From Pseudomonadales bacterium (GTDB lineage Bacteria > Pseudomonadota > Gammaproteobacteria > Pseudomonadales > Ketobacteraceae), in NCBI GenBank assembly GCA_002708905.1, contig PAPM01000023.1:62001-126000 (forward strand): 64,000 bases of DNA, in the 5' to 3' direction. The position numbers and the translations under genes were made by a program. The notes under the pieces were generated by a model. It saw only the letters and a list, made by a program, of their open reading frames with translations. It was not told the origin of the DNA and ran no database searches. Below, piece after piece: positions 1-8,413 of the stretch; the stretch's first letter is position 1; each line of letters begins with the position of its first letter.

Positions 1-926
1 TTGTTGCCGTGAAGGCCACCTATGACATCTTGCCCGACGGCGAATTAGAGTTGGCAGAGGAACAGGCAGAACCGTTGTTTGCACCGGAATACTTCGGCGA
101 GCCTGGACTGTCCAGCCTGCAATACGAAGCCGACCTGATTCCGACCAAACCGACCACGGACATCATCGTTAACGGCACAGCCTATGCTCCAGGAGGTAAA
201 CCCAGCACTGAGTTTGCCGTGGCTTTGCGGGCAAATGGCAAGCAGAAAGCGTTAAGAGTACTGGGCGAACGGTATTGGGAGCAAGGTCTGACAGGCTTGA
301 AACCATCAAAACCGCAACCAGTAACCGCTGTTCCCATTCGCTACGAGAAAGCGTTTGGTGGATGGGATAGAAGCAACCCCAATCCAGCCAAACAAAAATG
401 GGATCCGCGCAATCCGGTGGGCAGCAGTCTGATTCAAAATGATGAGCAACTGGGAAAAACACTTCATCAATTTGAATACCTGGAAGGATCTCCCCACAAA
501 ACCGGCCCGGCGGGGTTTGGTGCGATTGATAGCTTCTGGAGCCCCCGCAGCCAGCATATAGGCACCTATGACAAAGCCTGGCAGGAAAATCGCCACCCCC
601 TGTTACCATTGGACTGGAAGCCGCAGTCCCTGCAATGCGCACCCCAGGATCAACAGACGGAGAAGCCGCTGCGCGGTGGTGAAAACATTGAGCTGTTTAA
701 CCTGACGCCGGATGGACAACTCGCCTTCCAATTGCCAAGGGTTTATCTCGCTTTCAGCACACAGATAGATGGTCGCACCGAGGAACATCGGGCACAGATA
801 TCCAGCGTCATTATCGAACCGGACCAGCGAAAATTAAAACTGGTGTGGAATAGCGTACTGCTGTGTCGCAATGAAGGAGACTATCTGGAGCAAACCACTA
901 TCCGACAGAAGAGGTATGAGCAATGA
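1..926 (+). CDS. DUF2169 domain protein, T6SS accessory (5' truncated)
   Basis: The open frame runs to the left window edge. The first possible internal start is GTG at 9, but the residues there (VAVKATYDI) look like the middle of a DUF2169 domain, so the true start lies outside the window. DUF2169 proteins are usually encoded beside VgrG and PAAR-like effectors, and some are thought to act as effector adaptors or chaperones; no enzymatic activity is established. Conserved-looking elements include YEKAFGGWDRSNPNP and the Pro/Gly-rich GAIDSFWSPR. The gene overlaps the next one by 4 bp, which suggests translational coupling, and the neighbours (PAAR-like effector, immunity gene) support the T6SS assignment. 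The family call rests on recalled family features, not on a search. Confidence 0.8.
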   Translation, partial: VAVKATYDILPDGELELAEEQAEPLFAPEYFGEPGLSSLQYEADLIPTKPTTDIIVNGTAYAPGGKPSTEFAVALRANGKQKALRVLGERYWEQGLTGLKPSKPQPVTAVPIRYEKAFGGWDRSNPNPAKQKWDPRNPVGSSLIQNDEQLGKTLHQFEYLEGSPHKTGPAGFGAIDSFWSPRSQHIGTYDKAWQENRHPLLPLDWKPQSLQCAPQDQQTEKPLRGGENIELFNLTPDGQLAFQLPRVYLAFSTQIDGRTEEHRAQISSVIIEPDQRKLKLVWNSVLLCRNEGDYLEQTTIRQKRYEQ

Positions 927-1993
927 ACATGCCTCTATATGTTATCGATATCGGAGCCCGCACCCCGCTAGGTCTGCACACCGCAGCCTCTGCCGCTGCG
1001 GTGCGGGCAGCCATAAGCAGCTGCAGCGAACACCCCTGTATGATTGATCAGGCCGGCGAACCCATGGCGGCCTCCATGGATGCACTGCTGGAACCGGAGC
1101 TTCCTTGCAGGGAACGCATGTTAACCATGCTAAACACAGCCATGCTGGAAGCCGGCCAAAATCTGGCTATGCAAGACTCTGTAAAAAGCCTACCGGTGTT
1201 CCTGGGACTTCCCGAGCCCAGACCGGGATTCGACGAATCAGACGCACATTGGCTAACTCAGCGAGTCAATCAATCAGTTGATTTGCCCTTCAAAATTGAC
1301 AGGTGTCAGGCCTATATGAGCGGCAACAGCTCAGTTCTTTCCTTGATTGACATGGCTAAACATGAGATGGCTCAGGGTCTTTATGAGGCATGCCTTATCA
1401 GCGGCGTGGAAAGTTACTTCCACCCTGACACCATGCAATGGCTGGACGACAACAGACAACTTCTCGGCACGGTTTCCCGCTCCGGGTTCGTTCCCGGGGA
1501 AGGCGCAGGCGCCAGCCTAATCATGACACCCGCTGCGGCACAACGATCCGGTCTCAAACCTATTGCCCTTATCCACAACAGTGCCACCAACTGGGAAACC
1601 AAACTGATCAAGACCCAGGACATCAACCTGGGAGAAGCCCTGACACAAACCGTCCGCTCCACCGTAATGGGGTTGGATTTATCACAACAGGAACACATCA
1701 ACTCAATCTATTGCGACATTAATGGTGAGCGTTATCGCGGTGAAGAATGGGGGTTTGCCTGCTTGAAACTGGCCCATTACTTTGACGACCCAACCGGTTA
1801 CTGGAGCCCTGCAGACTGCTGGGGCGATATGGGTGCGGCCTCAGGAGCATTATTTTTGGGACTGGCCACACAAGCAGCGCAACGGGGATATGCAGCAGGT
1901 AAACGCAACCTGTTGTGGACCGGATCAGAAAATGGATTACGGGCGGCGGCCTTGTTGGAAGCGGACGTGATGCCGAGCCCGTATAGAGGTTAA
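923..1993 (+). CDS. Ketosynthase/thiolase-fold protein in T6SS module, catalytically degenerate
   Basis: A protein of 356 residues that resembles beta-ketoacyl synthases. It opens with VIDIGARTPLG and keeps the GEGAG loop (residues 192-196). The nucleophile-elbow region reads YMSGNSSV (about 131-138), with no cysteine where ketosynthases carry the acyl-accepting Cys. The usual HGTGT and GH(x)AAG histidine motifs are replaced by CDINGERYRG and CWGDMGAASG. Condensing activity is therefore unlikely. Homologues of this kind are known between DUF2169 and PAAR/DUF4150 genes in T6SS loci, where a role in effector loading or modification is assumed but unproven. It overlaps the DUF2169 gene by 4 bp and is followed 4 bp later by the effector gene, so the three are probably one transcript. 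Confidence 0.75.
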   Translation: MNMPLYVIDIGARTPLGLHTAASAAAVRAAISSCSEHPCMIDQAGEPMAASMDALLEPELPCRERMLTMLNTAMLEAGQNLAMQDSVKSLPVFLGLPEPRPGFDESDAHWLTQRVNQSVDLPFKIDRCQAYMSGNSSVLSLIDMAKHEMAQGLYEACLISGVESYFHPDTMQWLDDNRQLLGTVSRSGFVPGEGAGASLIMTPAAAQRSGLKPIALIHNSATNWETKLIKTQDINLGEALTQTVRSTVMGLDLSQQEHINSIYCDINGERYRGEEWGFACLKLAHYFDDPTGYWSPADCWGDMGAASGALFLGLATQAAQRGYAAGKRNLLWTGSENGLRAAALLEADVMPSPYRG

Positions 1994-1997
1994 CCCA

Positions 1998-2897
1998 ATG
2001 ACCAGCGTTGCGATTCACCCACCCAAAACTCCCGTTACCAAAGGCAGCATGGGAATTGCCAAGGCGACCATCCCAAACGTTTGTAAAATGCCCGGACCAC
2101 CGGCACCGTTTGTGCCATCCCCTTTGCCCAACATAGCAAAATCCGGTATGTCACCCAAGGGTTACTCCACAACCGTCAAAATCGAGGGGAACGCCGTTGC
2201 GATTCGTGGCGCCACTTTTAAAAGCATGGGGGATATGGCCAGCAAGGGCACCGGTGGTGGGTTGATTTCTGCAAATACTCATGGCCCTGCGAAATTTATT
2301 ACACCGGGATCACTCACTGTAAAAATCCAGGGGAAGAGCGTACACCTGCTTAGTGAGCCGATGCTGAATAACCTTGGTGCCAGCGGGATGCCACCGAATA
2401 CGGGAGCAACCATGAATGGCCTTGGGCAGGCATCACTCAACCTCACTGACTTTCAAATGGAGTTGCTGTGCATGATCTTCTGTCAGTGCCTGCAAACCAG
2501 ACCATTTGCCAAACAGGGCACACCCGTGGGCGTCGACCGCGGGGTATTTGAATCGCCGGATAAAATTCAGGCCAAAACCAACCGGTTTGATAACCAAAAG
2601 TGTGTAGAAAAAGAATTGGAGGGTAACCCCACCATGATTGCTGAACAGCCATTCGATATGAGCAAATCACCTCCACAAGCCATATCGGGGCGGCCTTCCG
2701 GCCACCGCCGTCCGGATGTTGTATGCCTGGCATCGCCAGGACCGGTGAGCGGAACCAACATTACACGAATAGTGGAAATGAAGTTTCCAGGGGACGACTG
2801 GAACCAGGGGCAGCAGGATGCATACGAGCGGATAGCCCAGGAAAATAATCCTGACGCAACCGTTGAATTGATGAGTGAGGAGTCATGCGGATGTTAA
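1998..2897 (+). CDS. PAAR-like (DUF4150) T6SS effector with C-terminal VRR-NUC nuclease domain
   Basis: A 299-residue two-part protein. Residues about 15-140 form a DUF4150/PAAR-like spike domain, rich in Gly and Pro with a repeated polar pattern, expected to cap VgrG on the T6SS needle. Residues about 165-299 look like a VRR-NUC (PD-(D/E)xK superfamily) nuclease: RRPD at 237-240, the EMK catalytic strand at 260-262 and a GQQDAY helix at 271-276 are the expected active-site elements. The product is predicted to be a DNA-cleaving toxin delivered to rival bacteria. The 3' end overlaps the next gene by 13 bp, the classic layout of an effector with its immunity gene. Cysteines crowd the junction (C158, C162, C164) and the C-terminus (SCGC); their role is unknown. 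Confidence 0.82.
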   Translation: MTSVAIHPPKTPVTKGSMGIAKATIPNVCKMPGPPAPFVPSPLPNIAKSGMSPKGYSTTVKIEGNAVAIRGATFKSMGDMASKGTGGGLISANTHGPAKFITPGSLTVKIQGKSVHLLSEPMLNNLGASGMPPNTGATMNGLGQASLNLTDFQMELLCMIFCQCLQTRPFAKQGTPVGVDRGVFESPDKIQAKTNRFDNQKCVEKELEGNPTMIAEQPFDMSKSPPQAISGRPSGHRRPDVVCLASPGPVSGTNITRIVEMKFPGDDWNQGQQDAYERIAQENNPDATVELMSEESCGC

Positions 2898-3853
2898 ACG
2901 ACACCCATGAAGCAAATGCAGACTTACCGGAAACACTGAAGGCGATGCTGCCTATTCGGGATACGGAAAATAAATCAGTCCTAAAAGTCTGCCCATTCTT
3001 GACGCTTTACTTTAAGAATGCCCACCTGGAATCTACGCGAATGGCGGTCATTGACTGCGCCGAAGAGTTCCTCGCCGCCTTCAAGGATGATATTGAATGG
3101 GGATTGCTGGGCGTAGGAAAGCCACAGGCTGCCGGCACTTTCTCCGAAAATGCAACAAGGAACTATCTTCAATCGGTCGATGTCACCAACGACGATGGTT
3201 GGCAAATTTACTGGCAAAGCGACGCCCCCAACGAAGCCAGCGACTGTGGCTTGCAGGCATTTGGAAAGTCCCAACAACAAAGCGAAGAGCTGGGCCACCT
3301 GTCCTATCTCTCGGTCCACTTTCCGCTGCAAAGCCCTCTGAGCGAACCGGAAGCCCTGTTGGAGTTGGCTCTACGTTGGTGTGAAAAACTGGACCCATTC
3401 CACGGCTACGGCGGTATGGGCATAATTCATTCCAGCGATCGCTTTGTGGCAGCACAACACGAGATCAAGGAATATGCGCTTGCTCAGCGGTTCCCGGCCC
3501 TGGAAGTGGACTACCCACTAAAGCACGCACTGTGGTCACGGGAAGGCATCAAAGGTGGAAACTGGTTAACCATCTTATCCAGTTACTGGGATCAAAAGCT
3601 TAAACAAGGCGACTCCCAATTTAAACTGTCTGCCGCCTTTGAAATCCACCCCTACTCCGGAGGCATAATTATTCGCGCCGGCAAGTCCCCCATTGTTGCC
3701 GACCACAATAGCGGCGCCAAGCCCCCCATTTATAATGAGCTGGCGCAAGCACTCCACCCCATACGCCTGACGACGCACCCCGCCGTTCACACCTCGCAAG
3801 GTAAATTTACCCGGCAGGCGTTCGAGGAGTGGCTGGAGCGCTTCGACAACTAG
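2885..3853 (+). CDS. Type VI immunity protein, DUF3396/TsiV family
   Basis: A cytoplasmic-looking protein of 322 residues with no signal peptide or membrane segment. It matches the DUF3396 family, known as immunity proteins for VRR-NUC T6SS effectors. Family-like features are the aromatic-rich N-terminal half, the YGGMGIIHSS region, and GGNWLTILSSYW near residue 225. The start at 2885 lies inside the effector gene; a second ATG two codons later (2891) is an alternative. The overlap should couple antidote synthesis to toxin synthesis. It presumably binds and blocks the nuclease domain of the preceding gene. The pairing is inferred from adjacency and family, not tested. Confidence 0.8.
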   Translation: MRMLNDTHEANADLPETLKAMLPIRDTENKSVLKVCPFLTLYFKNAHLESTRMAVIDCAEEFLAAFKDDIEWGLLGVGKPQAAGTFSENATRNYLQSVDVTNDDGWQIYWQSDAPNEASDCGLQAFGKSQQQSEELGHLSYLSVHFPLQSPLSEPEALLELALRWCEKLDPFHGYGGMGIIHSSDRFVAAQHEIKEYALAQRFPALEVDYPLKHALWSREGIKGGNWLTILSSYWDQKLKQGDSQFKLSAAFEIHPYSGGIIIRAGKSPIVADHNSGAKPPIYNELAQALHPIRLTTHPAVHTSQGKFTRQAFEEWLERFDN

Positions 3854-3882
3854 CCGCCAATCGGAAGAAACTAAGAATCAGA

Positions 3883-5169
3883 ATGGAAGTCCTGAACCAA
3901 CAACTTAAGCCTGTTAAAGCCCAATCAGCGAGGGCTTTGAGCTTCGTACTTGAGGAGCATCTCACCGCAGCACAACTGCTGATTGATCAGCACTCGCAGA
4001 CGGCCAAGCTAATCGAGCTGACACTACAGGATTTGCAACTGGACGCCCATCTCGACGGCTTGCGCGTGGATTCAGAAAGCGCATGGAAAATAATAAGCAG
4101 CGCACTGGAATCGGCAGAAGTGAGCACGGTTTTCCTGGCAACTGTATTAGCACTGGAAGGGAAACACACTGCACGGCTGAAACAACTGCTGGCCCTCGCC
4201 GAAGCGAACCAAGCGCTCAAACCAGGGGTATTTAAGGCTTTCACGTGGATTCCGGACCACATCACGCGCCCACTACTACCGCATTTGAGATCCTCCGCTG
4301 CCACTCTACACCAGCAACTGGCTTTGCATCTTTGCCACCAACATCATATTCGCGCTGAAACCTATCTTGAATGGGCCATTACTCACACAAATGCAGACAT
4401 TCGCAATATGGGATTAACCGCCGCCGGGGATACCGGCGAGACGTCTTTACTTGAACTGTGCCTGCGGGCTCAGCAATCAGATCAAACCAGCACCCGGTAT
4501 GCTGCCGCGCGCGCTGCCACATTGTTAGGTGAGAGCACCCAATCCATACGCACCCTGCAGTCCATCGCGCTTGGCGACGAACAATACCAACCACCATCCC
4601 TCTCGCTGATTGCCGTATTCTTACCACTGGATCAAGCTCATTCCTTTCTGACGAAACTCAGAGCTCATACCAGCAACAACCGTCTGCTCGTTACCGTTGC
4701 CGGGGAATTGGGGGGCGCCAATAACGTTCCCGCCTTGCTGCGCCTGATGCAGGATCCCAAGCTGGCCCGGATAGCGGCTTTTTCCTTCTGCTTTATCACC
4801 GGACTCGATTTGGTGGAACACAACATGGAAGCAAATGCCCCGGAAGATTTTGAAACCGGGCCCAATGACGATCCGGATGATGACAACGTGGAGTCCGACC
4901 CGGATGAAGATCTGCCCTGGCCGGACCGAAATAAACTGATGCAATGGTGGGAACAACATGGCTCAAGCTTTAAGCCTGGCATACGCTATCTGATGGGAAA
5001 GGAAATCACCCGGGAACACTGCCTGGATGTACTGGAATTCGGCAACCAGGCACAACGCAAGATCGCGGCGCTGCACCTGAAGAAAATGGACCCGGCTTCC
5101 CCTCTATTCCTGATCGATGCGCCGGCCTGGCGTCAACAAGCCCGCCTGCAATTACTACGTAACAGTTAA
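3883..5169 (+). CDS. TIGR02270 family HEAT-like protein, T6SS-associated
   Basis: A protein of 428 residues from ATG 3883. An in-frame GTG at 3829 would overlap the immunity gene by 25 bp, but the family-like sequence begins at MEVLNQQLKPVKA, so 3883 is preferred. The central part is a run of short amphipathic helices typical of HEAT-like repeats (for example TRYAAARAATLLGES, LLVTVAGELGGANNVPALL). An acidic stretch of about 35 residues (FETGPNDDPDDDNVES onward) interrupts it before a C-terminal helical part. TIGR02270 proteins are uncharacterised but recur near T6SS DUF2169/DUF4150 genes. A scaffold or adaptor role is only a guess. No signal peptide is visible. It ends the plus-strand T6SS run and is convergent with the next gene. 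Confidence 0.7.
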   Translation: MEVLNQQLKPVKAQSARALSFVLEEHLTAAQLLIDQHSQTAKLIELTLQDLQLDAHLDGLRVDSESAWKIISSALESAEVSTVFLATVLALEGKHTARLKQLLALAEANQALKPGVFKAFTWIPDHITRPLLPHLRSSAATLHQQLALHLCHQHHIRAETYLEWAITHTNADIRNMGLTAAGDTGETSLLELCLRAQQSDQTSTRYAAARAATLLGESTQSIRTLQSIALGDEQYQPPSLSLIAVFLPLDQAHSFLTKLRAHTSNNRLLVTVAGELGGANNVPALLRLMQDPKLARIAAFSFCFITGLDLVEHNMEANAPEDFETGPNDDPDDDNVESDPDEDLPWPDRNKLMQWWEQHGSSFKPGIRYLMGKEITREHCLDVLEFGNQAQRKIAALHLKKMDPASPLFLIDAPAWRQQARLQLLRNS

Positions 5170-5183
5170 TAGCTTCGCCTCAG

Positions 5184-5831
5184 TTAAGACGCCTTGCGGT
5201 TCCTGCCGAAATCCACCGTTACCACATTATCTACTTCACTGATCACAGCCGGTTTTTCCTGGGAGGCGTGTCGCGCCTCATCCAACACCTGCTCCACCAG
5301 ATCCAGGCAGGCACCACGAAATAGCTCCATCGGACTGGGCGCAGAGACCTGTCCTTCACGCTCCCGCTTGTGACCGTTCACCTGGATACCGAACTTGAAG
5401 GCTGCTTTGCCATCAATGGGGAGCGGCTGCTTCTCCTGTAGATACAGGCGCTCCAGTTTCTCCGTAATATTCATGATGCGGTCCTCTTCGCGGGGAACCG
5501 GGTCCAACTGGTAATGCTGCTGATCGCAGAGGGAAGACAAACCGCCGATCAGGCTGTCCTGCTCGAAACCGGTGCCCTGCAAACACAACGCCGTGGCTTC
5601 CCGCCAGAACCGCTCCCGGAACAACTCCGGAAAATGTCGAAAGCCTTCCCGGTCAAGACCACAAAACACCATTACGTATTTGCTGTACACTTCCTGGGCA
5701 ACCACACAGGTGTCGGTCCCGATCTGCGCCATATCGGCCCGCCACAGCAGACTGGGCTCCAGATTCTTGGTGGGCTTTAAATGGGGCCCCAACCCCTTTG
5801 CCAGCTCTTTTGAAACAAAAAACTGCATCAT
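5184..5831 (-). CDS. Uncharacterised protein, possibly DUF6933-like
   Basis: A protein of 215 residues without signal peptide or membrane segment. The N-terminal 85 residues (FVSKELAKGLGPHL, LLWRADMAQIG, then a hydrophobic strand followed by FPELFRERFW) faintly recall the DUF6933 pattern of small proteins with a WYANLL-like motif. I cannot assign it firmly. The C-terminal 60 residues are helical and end in a basic tail. A good ribosome binding site (GGAGGA) lies 8 bp before the ATG. It follows the globin gene on the same strand after about 50 bp that are almost wholly a 14-bp tandem repeat, so the two may be co-transcribed. Confidence 0.5.
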   Translation of the reverse strand: MMQFFVSKELAKGLGPHLKPTKNLEPSLLWRADMAQIGTDTCVVAQEVYSKYVMVFCGLDREGFRHFPELFRERFWREATALCLQGTGFEQDSLIGGLSSLCDQQHYQLDPVPREEDRIMNITEKLERLYLQEKQPLPIDGKAAFKFGIQVNGHKREREGQVSAPSPMELFRGACLDLVEQVLDEARHASQEKPAVISEVDNVVTVDFGRNRKAS

Positions 5832-5850
5832 GGTGCTGTCCTCCGATTCT

Positions 5851-5892
5851 GGTTCTATTGGTCTGGTTCTATTGGTCTGGTTCTATTGGTCT
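5851..5892. repeat. Three tandem copies of a 14-bp unit
   Basis: The unit GGTTCTATTGGTCT is repeated exactly at 5851-5864, 5865-5878 and 5879-5892. The last copy contains the stop codon and final two codons of the globin gene, so the array has grown across its 3' end. It fills most of the space before the downstream minus-strand gene. Confidence 0.95.
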
Positions 5893-6329
5893 TGGTTTTT
5901 GGCCTTGAATTCACACATCAAGCGTATGCTCTCAGCAGGGATACTGAGCTTGTCGATAATGTATTTCTGAAATGCCGGCTCATAACCCTGATCCGCCAAA
6001 GCCTTCTCCATACACAGCAGCCAGGCGTCTTTGTCTTCCATGCCGATGGGAAGGTGGGAGTGGGCCACCGGAATACTGATGCTGCCGAAGTGCTTGGCAT
6101 ACAGCTTGGGTCCACCCATCCAGCCGGAGAGGAAATAGGTCAGCTTCTGCCTTGAGGGGTTCAGGTCTTCCACATGCATCTCGCGGATACGGCGAGCTTC
6201 CGGCAAGGTATCCATATAGTTGTAGAACGCATCCACCAGCCGGGTTATCCCCTCCAGGCCACCGGCAGCTTGGTAGGTCGTATCCCCGATACCGTAGACA
6301 GGAGTGGGTTGAATGGTCGGCTGAGTCAT
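5883..6329 (-). CDS. Group II truncated haemoglobin
   Basis: A protein of 148 residues of the 2-on-2 globin group II (TrHbO-like) family. It is expected to bind haem and function in O2 or NO/peroxide chemistry in the cytoplasm. Typical features are YQAAGGLEGITRLVDAFY at the N-terminus, the YFLSGWMGGPKLY segment, the HSHLPIG stretch that precedes the E/F region, and WLLCMEKAL. An ATG 24 bp further upstream is in frame, but ATG 6329 has an AGGTGA ribosome site and fits family length. The C-terminal codons fall inside a 14-bp tandem repeat, so the last residues (KNQDQ) may vary between strains. Confidence 0.85.
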   Translation of the reverse strand: MTQPTIQPTPVYGIGDTTYQAAGGLEGITRLVDAFYNYMDTLPEARRIREMHVEDLNPSRQKLTYFLSGWMGGPKLYAKHFGSISIPVAHSHLPIGMEDKDAWLLCMEKALADQGYEPAFQKYIIDKLSIPAESIRLMCEFKAKNQDQ

Positions 6330-6437
6330 GATGTCACCTGTGCTGATTCCCAATTAAGGAAGCTATTCAAGGTAGCCATGCAACATTTTGACCGGTTGGG
6401 GAGAAATGGGCGCCAGTCCAATAACGATAAGGCTTTC

Positions 6438-6455
6438 AAGGGAATGAAGGGAATG
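6438..6455. repeat. 9-bp direct tandem duplication
   Basis: AAGGGAATG occurs twice in direct succession, about 110 bp upstream of the globin start codon in its presumed promoter region. Confidence 0.8.
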
Positions 6456-6496
6456 AGTGCCGCGCTTCCAGGCCCTGCACTGCTGTCGGATTTACA

Positions 6497-6526
6497 ACAA
6501 AAAAAGCCGGATGTCTCCATCCGGCC
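6497..6526 (-). terminator. Rho-independent terminator of aceA
   Basis: On the minus strand, an 8-bp perfect GC-rich stem (GCCGGATG/CATCCGGC at 6506-6513 and 6518-6525) with a 4-nt loop is followed by seven T residues. It lies 65 bp past the aceA stop and separates aceA from the globin gene. Confidence 0.85.
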
Positions 6527-6532
6527 TTCTCT

Positions 6533-6556
6533 GGTACTTCTTTTGGTACTTCTTTT
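6533..6556. repeat. 12-bp direct tandem duplication
   Basis: GGTACTTCTTTT is present twice in tandem and followed by a third partial GGTA, between the aceA stop codon and its terminator. Confidence 0.85.
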
Positions 6557-6590
6557 GGTAAAGGGGAGGTTACCTAAACCGCCATGAACC

Positions 6591-8186
6591 TTAGAACTGG
6601 TTCATAGTATTGTCTTTACCAGAAGCTTTCAGAGCTGCATCACCAGAGAAGTACTCTTTGTGATCGTCGCCCATGTCGGAACCAGCCATGTTCTGGTGCT
6701 TAACGCAAGCGATGCCTTGACGGATCTCTTTGCGCTGAACGCCTTCAACATAAGCCAGCATACCCAGATCACCGAAGTAGCCCTTAGCCAGGTTGTCTGT
6801 GGACAGAGCCGCAGTGTGGTAAGTGGGCAGCGTGATCAGGTGGTGGAAGATACCGGCTTCACGGGACGCATCCTTCTGGAAGTTCTGGATGCGACGATCC
6901 GCTTCGGCAGACAGCTCGCTCTCATCGTATTCAACGCTCATCAGGTTGGCACGATCGTAAGAAGAAACGTCTTTACCTTCTGCTTCCCAGGCATCAAATA
7001 CCTGCTGACGGAAGTTCAGAGTCCAGTTGAAGGACGGGCTGTTGTTGTAAACCAACTTAGCATTAGGCACTACTTCACGGATACGGTTAACCATACCGGC
7101 GATCTGGCCAACGTGAGGCTTCTCAGTTTCGATCCACAGCAGGTCAGCACCGTTCTGCAGAGAAGTGATACAGTCCAGAACCACACGATCTTCACCGGAA
7201 CCTTTCTTGAACTGGAACAGGTTGGAAGGCAGACGCTTGGGCTTCAGCAGCTTGCCGTTGGCCTTAACAACTACGTCACCGTTGGCGATGTCGTCAGCGC
7301 TTTCGATGTAGTCACCATCCAGGAAGCTGTTGTACTGGTCGCCCAGGTCGCCTGGTTCGTTGGTTACCGCGATTTGCTTGGTCAGGCCGGCACCCAGGGA
7401 GTCGGTACGGGCAACGATTACACCGTCGTCTACACCCAGTTCCATGAACGCGTAACGCACGGCGCGGATCTTAGCCAGGAAGTCAGCGTGAGGAACGGTT
7501 ACTTTACCGTCCTGGTGACCACATTGCTTCTCGTCAGATACCTGGTTTTCGATCTGGATACAGCAGGCACCGGCTTCGATCATCTTCTTGGCCAGCAGGT
7601 AAGTGGCTTCTTCGTTACCGAAACCGGCATCGATATCAGCAATGATCGGCACAACGTGAGTTTCGAAGTTGTCGATCTGGTTTTGAACTTCAGCTGCCTT
7701 GGCAGAATCACCGGCTTCACGGGCTGCGTCCAACTGACGGAACAGGCCGCCCAGTTCACGGGCATCCGCTTGACGCAGGAAGGTGTACAGCTCTTCGATC
7801 AGGCCGGCAACTACAGTCTTTTCGTGCATCGACTGGTCAGGCAGAGGACCGAAGTCAGAACGCAGAGCAGCAACCATCCAGCCGGACAGGTACAGGTAGC
7901 GACGCTTGGTGTTACCCAAGTGCTTCTTGATAGCGATCATTTTTTGCTGACCGATGAAACCGTGCCAGCAGCCCAGAGACTGGGTGTACTGGGAAGAGTC
8001 GGCGTCATAGGCAGCCATGTCTTCGCGCATGATTTTGGCGGTGTACTTGGCAACGTCCAGACCGGTTTTGAAACGGTTCTGCAGACGCATACGAGCAACG
8101 GATTCAGGATTGATCGCGCTCCAGGTGGGGCCATTTGCACTGATTACAGACGCTGCTTCGTCAGTAAAAGTGTTGTAGTTAGACAT
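6591..8186 (-). CDS. aceA: Isocitrate lyase (long pseudomonad form)
   Basis: A 531-residue enzyme that splits isocitrate into glyoxylate and succinate, the first step of the glyoxylate shunt, used for growth on acetate, fatty acids or alkanes. The catalytic loop KQCGH is at residues 220-224, with Cys222 the expected general acid. IIADIDAGFGN (181-191) and WIETEKPHVGQI are also typical. The length agrees with the 531-residue Pseudomonas-type subfamily rather than the ~430-residue E. coli form. The start follows an AGAGGA ribosome site. It has its own upstream region (8187-8413) and a strong terminator, so it is probably monocistronic. Malate synthase is not in the window. Confidence 0.95.
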   Translation of the reverse strand: MSNYNTFTDEAASVISANGPTWSAINPESVARMRLQNRFKTGLDVAKYTAKIMREDMAAYDADSSQYTQSLGCWHGFIGQQKMIAIKKHLGNTKRRYLYLSGWMVAALRSDFGPLPDQSMHEKTVVAGLIEELYTFLRQADARELGGLFRQLDAAREAGDSAKAAEVQNQIDNFETHVVPIIADIDAGFGNEEATYLLAKKMIEAGACCIQIENQVSDEKQCGHQDGKVTVPHADFLAKIRAVRYAFMELGVDDGVIVARTDSLGAGLTKQIAVTNEPGDLGDQYNSFLDGDYIESADDIANGDVVVKANGKLLKPKRLPSNLFQFKKGSGEDRVVLDCITSLQNGADLLWIETEKPHVGQIAGMVNRIREVVPNAKLVYNNSPSFNWTLNFRQQVFDAWEAEGKDVSSYDRANLMSVEYDESELSAEADRRIQNFQKDASREAGIFHHLITLPTYHTAALSTDNLAKGYFGDLGMLAYVEGVQRKEIRQGIACVKHQNMAGSDMGDDHKEYFSGDAALKASGKDNTMNQF

Positions 8187-8413
8187 GGTCGATCCTCTAC
8201 GTTTTAGAATGGGTTTATCGCAGTCGGTTACATCAACGCTTAACTATAGACAACAGGCTTGACTGCAGATGGGGGCATTCTACGGAGGGGAGCGAAATAA
8301 ATGAAATCAATAGATCGTATAGCCGGTATTTTTTGGATGAATACGCGATCAAGCCCAGGCGGGGCGGGGCCTCCAGAGATATACACCCCACCCCATGACT
8401 CTAAAGTCACGGT

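Noticed and set aside
6660-8207. A 515-codon open frame antisense to aceA
   Set aside because: It mirrors the isocitrate lyase gene, whose codon bias avoids the codons that would give antisense stops. The translation has no recognisable domain, and aceA is certain.
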